A stretch of 64,000 nucleotides of DNA, taken from contig NZ_JAINZZ010000027.1 of NCBI RefSeq assembly GCF_019890725.1, positions 29,062-93,061 of the forward strand. The letters are read 5' to 3'. The position numbers and the translations under genes are program-made. Below, piece after piece: positions 34,425 through 43,007 of this stretch. Positions within the stretch are counted from its first letter, which is position 1. Each line of letters opens with the position of its first letter. This stretch comes from Actinacidiphila acidipaludis. GTDB taxonomy: Bacteria; Actinomycetota; Actinomycetes; Streptomycetales; Streptomycetaceae. The notes beneath the pieces are model-generated. The model was given only the letters and a program-made list of their open reading frames with translations. It was not told the origin of the DNA and made no database searches.

Positions 34425-35183
34425 TCACTCCGGCACGAACTGCTGGCCGCCGTCGATGTCGTACGTGGCGCCGGTGATGGCGTCGTTCACCATCAGGTGC
34501 ACGGCGAGCGCGGCGACGTCCGCCGGGCCGACCACCCGGCCGATCGGCAGGGTCCTCCGCAACTGATCGCGCCGCGCCTCCAGTTGATCCCCGAGGAGTG
34601 AGGCCGACAGCGGGGTGTCGACGAAGCCGGCCGCGATGAGGTTCATGCGGACCGGCGCGATCTCCAGCGCCAGGCTGGCGGTCACCGCAGGCATCGCCGC
34701 GGTGACACCGCCCATGATCGTCATTCCGCGCGCCGGGCGGCGCCCGCCCGTGCCGCCGACGAACAGCACGGTCCCGCCGGGCCTGAGCTTCTCCCGGCTC
34801 GCCCGTGCCACCGCCATCATCATGGCGATGCGTCCGCCGAACTCCCGCCCGGCCGCGGCGACGTCGACCTCGTCGAGCGGCGTGTACGCCGGCCGGCCCG
34901 CCGTGACCAGCACATGATCGATGGTCCCGGGCAGCTCCGCGAGGAAGCGCTCCAGGCGCGCCGGGTCCTCGGCGTCGAACGAGGCCGTACTCCGGGCCTG
35001 GACCTCCTGTGCCGCGCGCTCCAGGCGTTCGGTGTTCCGGCCGACCAGGATCACGTCGCCCCCGGCCGCACGGACCTGCCGGGCGGTCTCCAGACCCATG
35101 CCCGCGCTGCCGCCCACCAGCACGACCGTCTGCCCGGACAGGGTGCCGGGCGCCGTTCCGGTTCTCGCGTCGGTCGCGGTCAT
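34425..35183 (-). CDS. Atypical SDR protein lacking the YxxxK motif
   Basis: 252 residues with a Rossmann fold: LVGGSAGMGLETARQ (~23), VILVGRN (NADP-type Arg), ASFDAEDPARLERF, LVTAGRPAYTPL, and a C-terminal ITGATYDIDGG. The usual Ser-Tyr-x3-Lys triad is missing: the segment after GGTGGRRPARG reads MTIMGGVTAAM. It may be inactive as a dehydrogenase, or use different chemistry, or act as an NAD(P)-binding sensor like NmrA. Upstream lies the palindrome GACAATTGTC. No strong ribosome-binding site before the ATG. Confidence 0.85.
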   Translation of the reverse strand: MTATDARTGTAPGTLSGQTVVLVGGSAGMGLETARQVRAAGGDVILVGRNTERLERAAQEVQARSTASFDAEDPARLERFLAELPGTIDHVLVTAGRPAYTPLDEVDVAAAGREFGGRIAMMMAVARASREKLRPGGTVLFVGGTGGRRPARGMTIMGGVTAAMPAVTASLALEIAPVRMNLIAAGFVDTPLSASLLGDQLEARRDQLRRTLPIGRVVGPADVAALAVHLMVNDAITGATYDIDGGQQFVPE

Positions 35184-35277
35184 CGCACGTCACCGCCGCC
35201 CGTGCTCAGCCCCCGGACCTCCCTGAGTGCGCCACGCATGATCGCCTCCACGCGTCGTCCGGCCCTTCCGGCCTCCC

Positions 35278-35287
35278 GACAATTGTC
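35278..35287. promoter_or_regulatory. Palindrome GACAATTGTC upstream of the atypical SDR gene
   Basis: Perfect 10-bp palindrome about 95 bp before the SDR start, with CCT and AGG as outer symmetric triplets. Resembles MarR/TetR-type operators; the regulator is unknown. Confidence 0.35.
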
Positions 35288-35328
35288 AGGCCGCACGCCG
35301 CTCCCCGCACCCGCCGATGGGCGCGGCC

Positions 35329-36252
35329 CTATGCGCGGTGCGGGTCCCCGGCCGGCAGCCAGGCGTCCGCGTCGCGCAGCCCGAGGTCGCCGACACCGGC
35401 ACACAGCGCGTCGACGACGGCGAGGACCGCGGCCCGTTCCTCGTCCCGGCGCCGCACCAGCGACCACGTCCAGTGCACGCACGGTTCGACGACCTGCCGC
35501 CGCACGAGACCCGGCGGCAGTGCCGTCGCCCGGTCCTTGGGAGAGTTGACGACCGGGCGGCGGCTGCGCCGTACGTGGTCGAAGAACGCCGGGCCGGTCA
35601 CCCCGCTGTCCGAAGTGTGCACCGCCCGCGCCCCGGTGTCCTGGGCCAGTTCCTCGGCGAAGGCGTTCCACGAGGACCAGGATGTGACGTCGTCGTCCAG
35701 CAGCACCGCCGTGTCCCCGGCGGCCACGTCACTCGTGTCCTCCCCGGCCGAGACGGCGTGGAGACGGTCGGCGCCGAGCAGCCGGGCGGTCAGGCCCAGC
35801 CGCTCCAGGTCCTCCGTCCGCACCCAGCACACCGCGAGGTCGAGGCTGCCGTCCGCGACGCGGGCGGCCTGCGTGTGCGAGGGGGCGACCCAGGCGTCCA
35901 CGTGCACCTGGGCCACGGCGGACGTACGGGCGACCAGGTCGGCGGGCAGCCAGCTGACGTAACCGAGCCGCACCGCCGCCGCACCTGACAGACGGCGTGC
36001 CCGCCGCTGCAGGTCCTCGGCCTGGTCCAGCAGGGCACGCGCGTACGGGAGCAGGTCCGAGCCGGCGCCGGTGAGGGAGACCGAACGGCGGTCGCGGTCG
36101 AACAGCCGGACCCCGAGGTCGCGTTCGAGCGCCTTGATCTGCTGGGACAGCGACGGCCCCGCGATCAGGAGCCGCTGGGCGGCCCGCCCGAAGTTCAGCT
36201 CGTCGGCGACGGCCAGGAAGTAACGAAGTTGGCGCAGCTCCACGGCCGTCAT
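35329..36252 (-). CDS. LysR-family transcriptional regulator
   Basis: 307 residues. The N-terminal winged HTH reads LRQLRYFLAVADELNFGRAAQRL and PSLSQQIKALERDLGVRLFDRDRRSVSLTGAG, followed by a type-2 periplasmic-binding effector domain (~90-300). It is transcribed away from the muconolactone-isomerase-like gene across 149 bp, the normal layout for a LysR regulator and its target operon. An aromatic-acid-like effector is a reasonable guess. Confidence 0.92.
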   Translation of the reverse strand: MTAVELRQLRYFLAVADELNFGRAAQRLLIAGPSLSQQIKALERDLGVRLFDRDRRSVSLTGAGSDLLPYARALLDQAEDLQRRARRLSGAAAVRLGYVSWLPADLVARTSAVAQVHVDAWVAPSHTQAARVADGSLDLAVCWVRTEDLERLGLTARLLGADRLHAVSAGEDTSDVAAGDTAVLLDDDVTSWSSWNAFAEELAQDTGARAVHTSDSGVTGPAFFDHVRRSRRPVVNSPKDRATALPPGLVRRQVVEPCVHWTWSLVRRRDEERAAVLAVVDALCAGVGDLGLRDADAWLPAGDPHRA

Positions 36253-36401
36253 GGTACGTCGCTGGGAGGCGCGGCCTCACAGCAGGGAGCAACCCGGTCG
36301 TGGCGCGGACCTCGGCGAACGGCGGACGATGCAAGAGCAGAATCCGTTCACCCGGGGTGGTCCGGCCGTTGCCGGGAGCCCCGCCGAGAGGAGCGCCACC
36401 C

Positions 36402-36704
36402 ATGCGCGAGTTCCTGGTCGAGCTCACGACCACCGTCCCCGAGGGAACCAGCCAGGAGGAGGTCGACCGGCGACGGGCGGCCGAGGCCGTCCGAGCGGCG
36501 GAGCTGGCGGCGGCCGGCCATCTCGCCCGCCTCTGGCGGCCGGTGGGCGAGCTGCGCAGCGTCGGGATCTGGCGGGCCGCGGACGAGGCGGAGCTGCACG
36601 AGAAGGTGCTGGGCACGCTGCCGTTGCGCCCCTGGATGACGGCGAACGTCACACCGCTGGAGTCGCACCCGAACGACCCCGGCCGTACCGACGGCTCGCG
36701 GTGA
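36402..36704 (+). CDS. Muconolactone delta-isomerase-like protein
   Basis: 100 residues with the ferredoxin-like fold of the family: MREFLVELTTTVPEGTSQEEVDRRRAAEAVRAAEL, GHLARLWRPVG and LGTLPLRPWMTANVTPLESHPNDP. CatC isomerises muconolactone in the beta-ketoadipate pathway, but no other catechol genes are here, so the substrate may differ. GAGAGGAG precedes ATG 36402. Its TGA overlaps the GTG of the MFS gene. Confidence 0.88.
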   Translation: MREFLVELTTTVPEGTSQEEVDRRRAAEAVRAAELAAAGHLARLWRPVGELRSVGIWRAADEAELHEKVLGTLPLRPWMTANVTPLESHPNDPGRTDGSR

Positions 36705-37966
36705 CCGCCCGGTCTCCCTGGGGACACGTCGTCCAGGCCGCCGCGGCGCTGGCCGCCGGCATGGGCGTCGGCCGGTTCGTCTTCACGCCGATCCTGCCGC
36801 TGATGCACGCCCAGGCCGGACTGTCCGCGGGTGACGGCGCCCACCTGGCCACCGCCAACTACGTCGGCTACCTCGCGGGCGCGCTCGTCGGCATCCTGGC
36901 ACCCGCGCTGGTGCGGTCGTCCACGCTGCTGCGCGGCTCCCTGATCGCGCTGACCGCGAGCCTGGCCGTGATGCCCGCCACCCACAGCATCACCGCGTGG
37001 CTCGTGTTGCGGCTGCTGGCCGGCGTCGCCAGCGCCCTGGTGTTCGTGATCGCCGTCAGCTCTCTTCACAGCCACCTGCGCGGCCACCCCGCCCACCTGC
37101 CCGGCTGGGCGTTCGGCGGGGTGGGCGCGGGCATCGCACTGTCGGGCCTGCTCGTCCTCGTGCTGCGCTCGGCCGGTGACTGGCGAGAGGCGTGGTGGGC
37201 CTCGGCGGCCCTGTCCGCGGTCCTCACCGCCGTCGCGTGGCGCCTGCGGCCCGAGGCGGAGCCCACCGGCACGGCGGCGGCCCCGGCCGGCGGCGGCCAG
37301 GCGGCGGGGACGCGTACGCACCGCTGGTTCAGCCTGCTCTTCGCCTCCTACACCCTGGAGGGCATCGGCTACATCGTGGCCGGTACGTTCCTGGTGGCCG
37401 CGATCGGGCAGAGCTCTCCCGGCTGGATCGGGAACGGCGCCTGGGTCCTGGTCGGACTGGCGGCCGTCCCGTCCTCCGCGCTGTGGTCCCGGCTGGGCCG
37501 TCGCTGGTCCCGCCCCGACCTGCTGACCGCCGCCCTCGTCATCCAGGCGGTCGGCATCGCGCTGCCGGCGCTCATCGGAGGGGTTGCCGCCGCGCTGGTC
37601 TCGGCGGTGCTGTTCGGCGCGACGTTCATCGGCGTGAGCACGCTGGCGCTCGCGGCGGGAGCGCACCTGCGCTTCCCGCGATCGGTCGCGCTGCTGACCG
37701 CCGGGTACTCGGTCGGCCAGATCCTCGGGCCCCTGGTCGTCACGCCGCTGCTCAAGCACGGCTACCACCAGGCGCTGCTGCTGGCGACCGTCGTCGTCCT
37801 GGGCGCGGCCGTGGCCGGCGCGGTGCTGCGCGTCGGCTTCCCGCACCGGATGCCGACGATCGGGCAGGAGGTCGCCGCACGACGGCTCGCCTCGACCGAC
37901 GCGACAACGGAGGAGACCGCCGGACCGGTGCGGGCACTCCACGGTGGCGGTCGCGCCTCCGCCTGA
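36701..37966 (+). CDS. MFS transporter (YbfB/YjiJ-type)
   Basis: 421 residues, about 12 hydrophobic helices. The first helix with GMGVGRFVFTPILPLM is the signature of the YbfB/YjiJ subfamily, and a central polar loop with GTAAAPAGGGQAAG divides the halves. Coupled to the isomerase gene by a GTGA overlap, so it may import or export the same small acid. GTG 36701 is the start; upstream open codons overlap the isomerase and are not similar to transporters. Confidence 0.9.
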   Translation: MTARSPWGHVVQAAAALAAGMGVGRFVFTPILPLMHAQAGLSAGDGAHLATANYVGYLAGALVGILAPALVRSSTLLRGSLIALTASLAVMPATHSITAWLVLRLLAGVASALVFVIAVSSLHSHLRGHPAHLPGWAFGGVGAGIALSGLLVLVLRSAGDWREAWWASAALSAVLTAVAWRLRPEAEPTGTAAAPAGGGQAAGTRTHRWFSLLFASYTLEGIGYIVAGTFLVAAIGQSSPGWIGNGAWVLVGLAAVPSSALWSRLGRRWSRPDLLTAALVIQAVGIALPALIGGVAAALVSAVLFGATFIGVSTLALAAGAHLRFPRSVALLTAGYSVGQILGPLVVTPLLKHGYHQALLLATVVVLGAAVAGAVLRVGFPHRMPTIGQEVAARRLASTDATTEETAGPVRALHGGGRASA

Positions 37967-38182
37967 CGGTGGGGGTGCTCGGCCTCCCGCAGCCGGTCGT
38001 GCCCGAGGGGCGGCGGCCCGCGCTGCGGGGCGCGACGGCGGCGAGAGCCGGCCGGTGGCGCCGATCGCGCCGATGCCGACCCGCTCTCGCCGTCCTCGCG
38101 CACGTCCGCAAGCTGTTCGCGACGGCGGCCCGGCCGGCGGCGCAGCTGGCCGGCCTGGTCCACGACCGGGGGCGGCGGCCGC

Positions 38183-38214
38183 TTGACCTTCGAGCCGGGT
38201 CGAAGGTCTACCGT
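38183..38214 (+). promoter_or_regulatory. MerR-type promoter with long spacer, leaderless
   Basis: TTGACC (38183-38188), 20-base spacer, TACCGT (38209-38214). Inside it is a perfect dyad GACCTTCGA (38185-38193) and TCGAAGGTC (38200-38208), the layout MerR proteins untwist. The -10 ends 6 bases before the ATG at 38221, so the mRNA should be leaderless. The 254 bp upstream to the MFS gene hold nothing else I can support. Confidence 0.8.
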
Positions 38215-38220
38215 CTCAGC

Positions 38221-39006
38221 ATGAGCGCGATGCGGATCTCCGAGCTGGCCGGGCGCAGCGGCGTGCCGGCCACGACACTGCGGTTCTACGAGGGCGCCGG
38301 CCTGCTGCCCGCCGGCCGGACACCCGCCGGGTACCGCGTGTACGGCGAGGAGGCCGTCGAGCGGCTGGCCTTCATCGGCGCGGCCAAGCACCTGGGTCTG
38401 CCGCTGGACGAGATCGGCGCGCTGCTGCGGGTGTGGGAGCGCGGGGCGTGTGCCGAGGTGAAGGCCGGTCTGCGGCCCCGCATCGCCGCCCGGCTGGACG
38501 ACGCGGAGCGGCGGGCCGCCGAACTGCGGGAATTCACCGCGTCCTTGCGTCAGGCGCTCGACCATCTGGACGCGCTGCCGGACCGCGCCGGGCGCTGCGA
38601 CCCGGACTGCGGCTTCCTGGCCGGTCGGCGGTCCGCCGACCGGCCCGAGCCCGTCGACGTGCCGCTGACGCCCGCGCCGGACCACGCAGCCGCCGCGGAG
38701 GAAGACGAACGGTGGCGTTCGGCGCCGGTGGCCTGCTCGCTGACCGGAGAGGGCGCGGTGACGCGGGCCGGCGACTGGCGGGCGGCGCTCGACGGCGCCG
38801 GCCGGAGCGCGATACCCGAGGGCGTGCGGCTGACCGTGCCGGTCGGCAGGACCGGGACGATCGCCGCGCTCGCGGCGGCCGAGCAGGAGTGCTGCCCGTT
38901 CTTCGACTTCCGCCTCCACCTCGACGGCGCCGTGCTGCATCTGGAGGTGCGGGCCCCCGCCGAAGGAGCCGCGCAACTCCGGGACCTGTTCGCGGCCACG
39001 GCCTGA
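38221..39006 (+). CDS. MerR-family metal-type regulator with C-terminal CCPF domain
   Basis: 261 residues. MRISELAGRSGVPATTLRFYEGAGLLP and TPAGYRVYGEEAVERLAFIGAAKHLGLPLDEI form the MerR HTH; a dimer helix follows with cysteines in ERGACAEV and RCDPDCGF, typical of metal or thiol sensors. The last ~100 residues add a small domain with AAEQECCPFFDFRLHLDG, a known actinobacterial MerR extension that could hold another metal site. The ATG at 38221 fits the leaderless promoter. The YnfA gene follows after 67 bp and is the probable target. Confidence 0.9.
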   Translation: MSAMRISELAGRSGVPATTLRFYEGAGLLPAGRTPAGYRVYGEEAVERLAFIGAAKHLGLPLDEIGALLRVWERGACAEVKAGLRPRIAARLDDAERRAAELREFTASLRQALDHLDALPDRAGRCDPDCGFLAGRRSADRPEPVDVPLTPAPDHAAAAEEDERWRSAPVACSLTGEGAVTRAGDWRAALDGAGRSAIPEGVRLTVPVGRTGTIAALAAAEQECCPFFDFRLHLDGAVLHLEVRAPAEGAAQLRDLFAATA

Positions 39007-39073
39007 ACCGGCGCTACCCGTGCCCTCGCCCCCACCCCCGCCTGTCCCCTCCGCCCGAAGGACCACCGTCACC

Positions 39074-39409
39074 GTGCTCGTCGCCCGTTCCGTCGCCCTG
39101 TTCGTCGTCGCCGCGTTCTTCGAGATCGGAGGGGCGTGGCTGGTCTGGCAGGGGGTGCGCGAACACCGCGGATGGGCCTGGATCGCCGCGGGCGTCGTGG
39201 CCCTCGGCCTGTACGGGTTCGTCGCGACGCTGCAGCCCGAAGCCGACTTCGGCCGTATCCTCGCGGCGTACGGCGGCATCTTCGTGGCCGGCTCGCTGGC
39301 GTGGGGCTGGGTCGCCGACGGTTACCGTCCCGACCGGTTCGACATCGTCGGCGCGGGGGTCTGCCTGGTCGGGATGGCCGTGATCATGTACGCACCCCGC
39401 CGCCACTGA
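39074..39409 (+). CDS. YnfA/UPF0060 family membrane protein
   Basis: 111 residues, four membrane helices, family length. LFVVAAFFEIGGAWLVWQGVREHRGW, AAYGGIFVAGSLAWGWVADGYRPDRFD and GAGVCLVGMAVIMYAPR are diagnostic for YnfA, a small multidrug-resistance-like protein. GTG 39074 gives the normal family length and has GAAGGA upstream; an earlier GTG at 39020 would add a non-conserved proline-rich extension. Likely in one transcript with merR. Confidence 0.9.
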   Translation: MLVARSVALFVVAAFFEIGGAWLVWQGVREHRGWAWIAAGVVALGLYGFVATLQPEADFGRILAAYGGIFVAGSLAWGWVADGYRPDRFDIVGAGVCLVGMAVIMYAPRRH

Positions 39410-39575
39410 CGCTTCCAAGCGGCCTGTGACGGACCCGGGTGCCGAGTCCCGTGCTCGCTCGCCTGCCTCCGTGATGCCTTCGGCGCACCCCCGCCGGTCC
39501 CCGGGCGGCCCTGTCCGCGCAGGGCCAGACTGGAGAGGACGGCCGTCTGCCGGCAGTCCGGCGAAGGAGGGTGCG

Positions 39576-40562
39576 ATGAGTGGGACGACCAGGGACGACG
39601 CGACCGGCGCGCACGAGGCCGAAGGGCGGATGCGGGCGGTGCGGGGCCACCGCCGCGGCGGCCCCGAACGGCTGCTGTACGACGTCGCGCCCCGGCCTGT
39701 GCCGGGCGACGGTGAGGTGCTGGTCGCGGTGCGGTCCGCGTCGATCACCGCGGGGGAGCTGGACTGGGACGCGACCTGGACCGACGCGCTCGACGACTCC
39801 GGTTCTCCGCGGCTGCCCATCGTGCCCGCCAAGGAGGTGTCCGGCACAGTGGTGGAGAACGGTCCCGGCGACAGCGCCGGACTGCGGCCCGGCGACGACG
39901 TGTTCGGCCTCATCCCGTTCACCCGTGACGGTGCCGCTGCCCAGTTCACGGCCGTTCCCGCGGCGGTGCTGGCGCCGAAGCCCCCCGGCCTCGACCACGA
40001 CCAGGCGGCGGCGCTCGCGATGCCCGGTCTCACCGCCTGGCAGGGCCTGGTCCGGCACGGCGGGGTGGATCCCGGCAAGCGGGTGCTGGTGCACGGCGGC
40101 GCCGGCGGCGTCGGTTCGGTGGCCGTGCAGATCGCGGCGGCGCTCGGGGCGTCCGTCGTCGCGACGGCCCGGGCGGCGGACGCGGAGTTCGTCCGCGGGC
40201 TGGGCGCGGAGACCGTGATCGACTACGCGGCGGGGCGGTTCGAGGACGCCGCCGGTCCCGTGGACGTCGTCTTCGACACGGTCGGCGGCGAGACGCAGGA
40301 GCGCTCCTGGCAGGTGCTCGGTGACGGGGGCGTGCTGGTCAGCGTGGCGTCTCCGCCGGAGTCCGAACGCGGCGGCGCGCGCGGGGTGTTCTTCATCGTG
40401 GAACCGGACCGCGAGGGGCTGCTCGCCCTCTCCCGGCTGGTGGAGCAGGGCAGGCTGCGGGCGAGCGTGGACCGGGTGCTCCCGCTCTCCGAGACCCCCC
40501 AGGGCTATCTGGCGCTGGAGCACGAACACCACCGCGGCAAGATCGTGCTGCACGTGGCGTGA
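39576..40562 (+). CDS. NADP-dependent quinone oxidoreductase-like (zinc-independent MDR)
   Basis: 328 residues. GroES-like N-terminus (~40-130; LPIVPAKEVSGTVVENG, GDDVFGLIPF) and Rossmann domain with VLVHGGAGGVGSVAVQIAAALGASVVATAR, then DVVFDTVGG and YLALEHEHHRGKIVLHV. It lacks the zinc-ligand cysteines, so it belongs to the quinone oxidoreductase-like group. GAAGGAGG precedes ATG 39576. No operon partner; converges on the AraC gene. Confidence 0.9.
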   Translation: MSGTTRDDATGAHEAEGRMRAVRGHRRGGPERLLYDVAPRPVPGDGEVLVAVRSASITAGELDWDATWTDALDDSGSPRLPIVPAKEVSGTVVENGPGDSAGLRPGDDVFGLIPFTRDGAAAQFTAVPAAVLAPKPPGLDHDQAAALAMPGLTAWQGLVRHGGVDPGKRVLVHGGAGGVGSVAVQIAAALGASVVATARAADAEFVRGLGAETVIDYAAGRFEDAAGPVDVVFDTVGGETQERSWQVLGDGGVLVSVASPPESERGGARGVFFIVEPDREGLLALSRLVEQGRLRASVDRVLPLSETPQGYLALEHEHHRGKIVLHVA

Positions 40563-40624
40563 CCGCGACCTGACCGCGGGGACGGACCGGGTGCCGCCGC
40601 TGATCAGGTGTCCGCGTGGTGCCC

Positions 40625-41548
40625 TCAGCGCGTGCGGTCGGCCGCGGCGCGCCGCCAGCGGGCCGGTGTGGTGCCGGTGATGTCGCGGAACGCGCGGCCG
40701 AAGGCGGACGGGGAGCGGTAGCCGACGCTCGCCGCGATGTCCTCCAGGCTGCGCCCGGTGGTCGTCAGCAGGTCGGCCGCCACCGTCATCCGCGTCCGGG
40801 TGAGGAAGTCGGCCACGCCCATACCGGTGGCCGCCGAGAAGTGCCGTACCAGCGTGGCCCGCGAGACGCCGGCGACGCGGGCGAGGGCGGCGATCGTCCA
40901 TGGCCGCTGTGGCTCGTGGACGACGGCGTCCACGACCGCCCGCAGGCCGGGGTCGACCACCGCCGTCCAGGGGGCGAGGACGCCGGACGCCGCTCCCGGC
41001 CCGCCGCCGTCCCCGCGCAGGACGAGCGCGAGCAGCGCCTCGCAGAGCGACGCCAGCAGGGCCCCCGCACCGGGCCCGTCCGACGCGGCCTCGTTGCGCA
41101 TGAGTTCGCCCAGAAGACGCAGCGGCGAGCCGTCGCCGGTGCCGAACGACGCGTGCAGCACCTCCGGCAGACCGGCGAACAGCAACTCCCCGGCCCCCGG
41201 CCGGTAGGCGAAGTGCCCGCAGAAGAGGTCCACCGAAGGCGCGGCCGGACTGCGGACGGTGGCCACCGACGCGCCCTCGATCCGGTCGGCGGGCACCGGC
41301 GGTTCGCCGGCCTTCACCCGCACGCGGTGCCGTCCGGCCCTGGGCAGCACGAGCACGTCACCCGCCCGCAGTTCGACCGGCCGGGCGTCGGTCTCCACGA
41401 GGCAGGTGCCCTCCAGCAGGATGTGGAACGGCACGTCGCCCGGCGGGCTGGGCGGGTTGTCCAGCACGTGCGCGCCCGCCAGGAGGCAGCGCACGTCCAC
41501 GCCGGCTTCGAGGCGGGCCATGCGGATGAGGGTGCTGATCGCGTCCAT
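40625..41548 (-). CDS. RclR-like AraC-family regulator (reactive chlorine sensor)
   Basis: 307 residues. The start MDAISTLIRMARLEAGVDVRC aligns with E. coli RclR, placing a cysteine at position 21, and a second conserved cysteine lies in LFCGHF (C110), matching the two redox-active cysteines of RclR. A cupin domain (~20-115) is followed by two HTHs (~205-300; WTIAALARVAGVSRATLVRHF, SLEDIAASVGYRSPSAFGRAF). ATG 41548 is chosen by that alignment; ATG 41557 is 9 bases upstream. It is divergent from the RclA-like gene across 79 bp, the same layout as rclR-rclA. Confidence 0.88.
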   Translation of the reverse strand: MDAISTLIRMARLEAGVDVRCLLAGAHVLDNPPSPPGDVPFHILLEGTCLVETDARPVELRAGDVLVLPRAGRHRVRVKAGEPPVPADRIEGASVATVRSPAAPSVDLFCGHFAYRPGAGELLFAGLPEVLHASFGTGDGSPLRLLGELMRNEAASDGPGAGALLASLCEALLALVLRGDGGGPGAASGVLAPWTAVVDPGLRAVVDAVVHEPQRPWTIAALARVAGVSRATLVRHFSAATGMGVADFLTRTRMTVAADLLTTTGRSLEDIAASVGYRSPSAFGRAFRDITGTTPARWRRAAADRTR

Positions 41549-41627
41549 ACGTCTCATGAGCCTATCTCGACGATAATTGATCCTTTCCTGCCTTGCCGGG
41601 TCGGGGAGCTGGGGAGACCCTGGACCC

Positions 41628-43007
41628 ATGGAAACTCTGCACGCGGATCTTCTGGTGATCGGTTTCGGCAAGGGCGGCAAGACGCTCGCAGCGACCATGG
41701 GCCGTGCGGGACGGCGCGTGGTGATGGTGGAGCAGTCCGCCCTGATGTACGGCGGCACCTGCATCAACATCGGCTGCGTACCGACCAAGGCCCTCATCCA
41801 CCGGGCCGCCGCCCGTCCGGCCGACGCCGACCCCGGCAAGTGGTACGCCGACTCCGTGGCGTCGACGGCGACCCTGACCTCCGTCATGCGCGACAAGAAC
41901 TTCCGCATGCTCGACACCCTGGACTCCGTGACCGTGGTGACGGGCACCGCCACCTTCCTCGACGACCACCGGGTGGAGGTCGTGGCCGGCGCCGACCGGC
42001 TGGAGTTCAGCGCGGACACCATCGTGATCAACACCGGCGCCGAGAACGTGGTCGCCGACATCCCGGGGCTGCGCGACAGCGCGCACCTGGTCACCGGCAC
42101 CGAACTGATCGCCTCGCCGGACATGCCGCGGCGGCTCGCCGTCATCGGCGCCGGCTACCAGGGCCTGGAGTTCGCGGCGATGCTGCGCAGCTACGGCACC
42201 GAGGTCACCGTGCTGGAGAGCACCGAGCGCATCCTGCCGCGCGAGGACGACGACGTCGCGCAGGCCGTGCGCGAGATCCTCGAGGGCGAGGGCGTCACCT
42301 TCGTCACCTCCGCCCGGGTCACCCGGGTGGAGGACACGGACGACGGCGCGGCCGTCGTGCACTACGAGGCCGGCGGCACCAGGCAATCCGTCGGCGCGGA
42401 CGCGGTCCTCGCGGCCACCGGGCGCGCCCCGCGCACCGCCGGGCTGGGGCTGGAGGCCGCCGGCGTCCGGACCACCGCACGGGGAGCCGTCGAGGTGGAC
42501 GAGCACCTGCGCAGCAGCCGTCCGCACATCTACGCCGTCGGCGACGTCAACGGCGGCCCCCAGTTCACCTACATCTCCCTCGACGACCACCGGATCGTCG
42601 CGGATCAGCTGCTGGGCACCGGGCAGCGCACCACCACCGACCGGGTGGGCGTCCCGTACACCCTCTTCATGACGCCGCCGCTGGCCCGGGTGGGGCTGAC
42701 GGAGACGGCCGCGCGGGCCGCCGGGCACTCCGTGCGCGTGGCCGCCAAGGCGGTGGCGAACATGATGGCGATGCCCCGCGCCGCCATCGTCGGCGACACC
42801 CGCGGCCTGATGAAGTTCGTCATGGACGCCGAAACGGACGAGATCCTCGGAGCCGCGATCCTCAGCGTGGACGCGCAGGAGCTGGTGAACACGGTCGCGC
42901 TGGCGATGCGCACCCACACGACCGCCGCCACCCTGCGGGACTCCATCTGGACCCACCCCAGCTCCACGGAGGCGTTCAACGAGGTGCTGGCCACGATCGT
43001 GCGGTGA
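41628..43007 (+). CDS. RclA-like flavin disulfide reductase
   Basis: 459 residues. FAD motif LLVIGFGKGGKTLAATMGRAG, redox pair GGTCINIGCVPTKAL (CxxxxC), NAD motif VIGAGYQGLEFAAMLRSYG, second FAD motif IYAVGDVNGGPQFTYIS, and a dimerisation domain ending TIWTHPSSTEAFNEVL-like. It lacks the N-terminal HMA and C-terminal CC of mercuric reductase and matches RclA, which reduces Cu(II) and protects E. coli from HOCl. ATG 41628 has GGGGAGA about 10 nt upstream. Confidence 0.9.
   Translation: METLHADLLVIGFGKGGKTLAATMGRAGRRVVMVEQSALMYGGTCINIGCVPTKALIHRAAARPADADPGKWYADSVASTATLTSVMRDKNFRMLDTLDSVTVVTGTATFLDDHRVEVVAGADRLEFSADTIVINTGAENVVADIPGLRDSAHLVTGTELIASPDMPRRLAVIGAGYQGLEFAAMLRSYGTEVTVLESTERILPREDDDVAQAVREILEGEGVTFVTSARVTRVEDTDDGAAVVHYEAGGTRQSVGADAVLAATGRAPRTAGLGLEAAGVRTTARGAVEVDEHLRSSRPHIYAVGDVNGGPQFTYISLDDHRIVADQLLGTGQRTTTDRVGVPYTLFMTPPLARVGLTETAARAAGHSVRVAAKAVANMMAMPRAAIVGDTRGLMKFVMDAETDEILGAAILSVDAQELVNTVALAMRTHTTAATLRDSIWTHPSSTEAFNEVLATIVR

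Noticed and set aside
41628..43007. Mercuric reductase (merA)
   Set aside because: No HMA domain, no C-terminal vicinal cysteines, and the divergent regulator is RclR-like rather than MerR.
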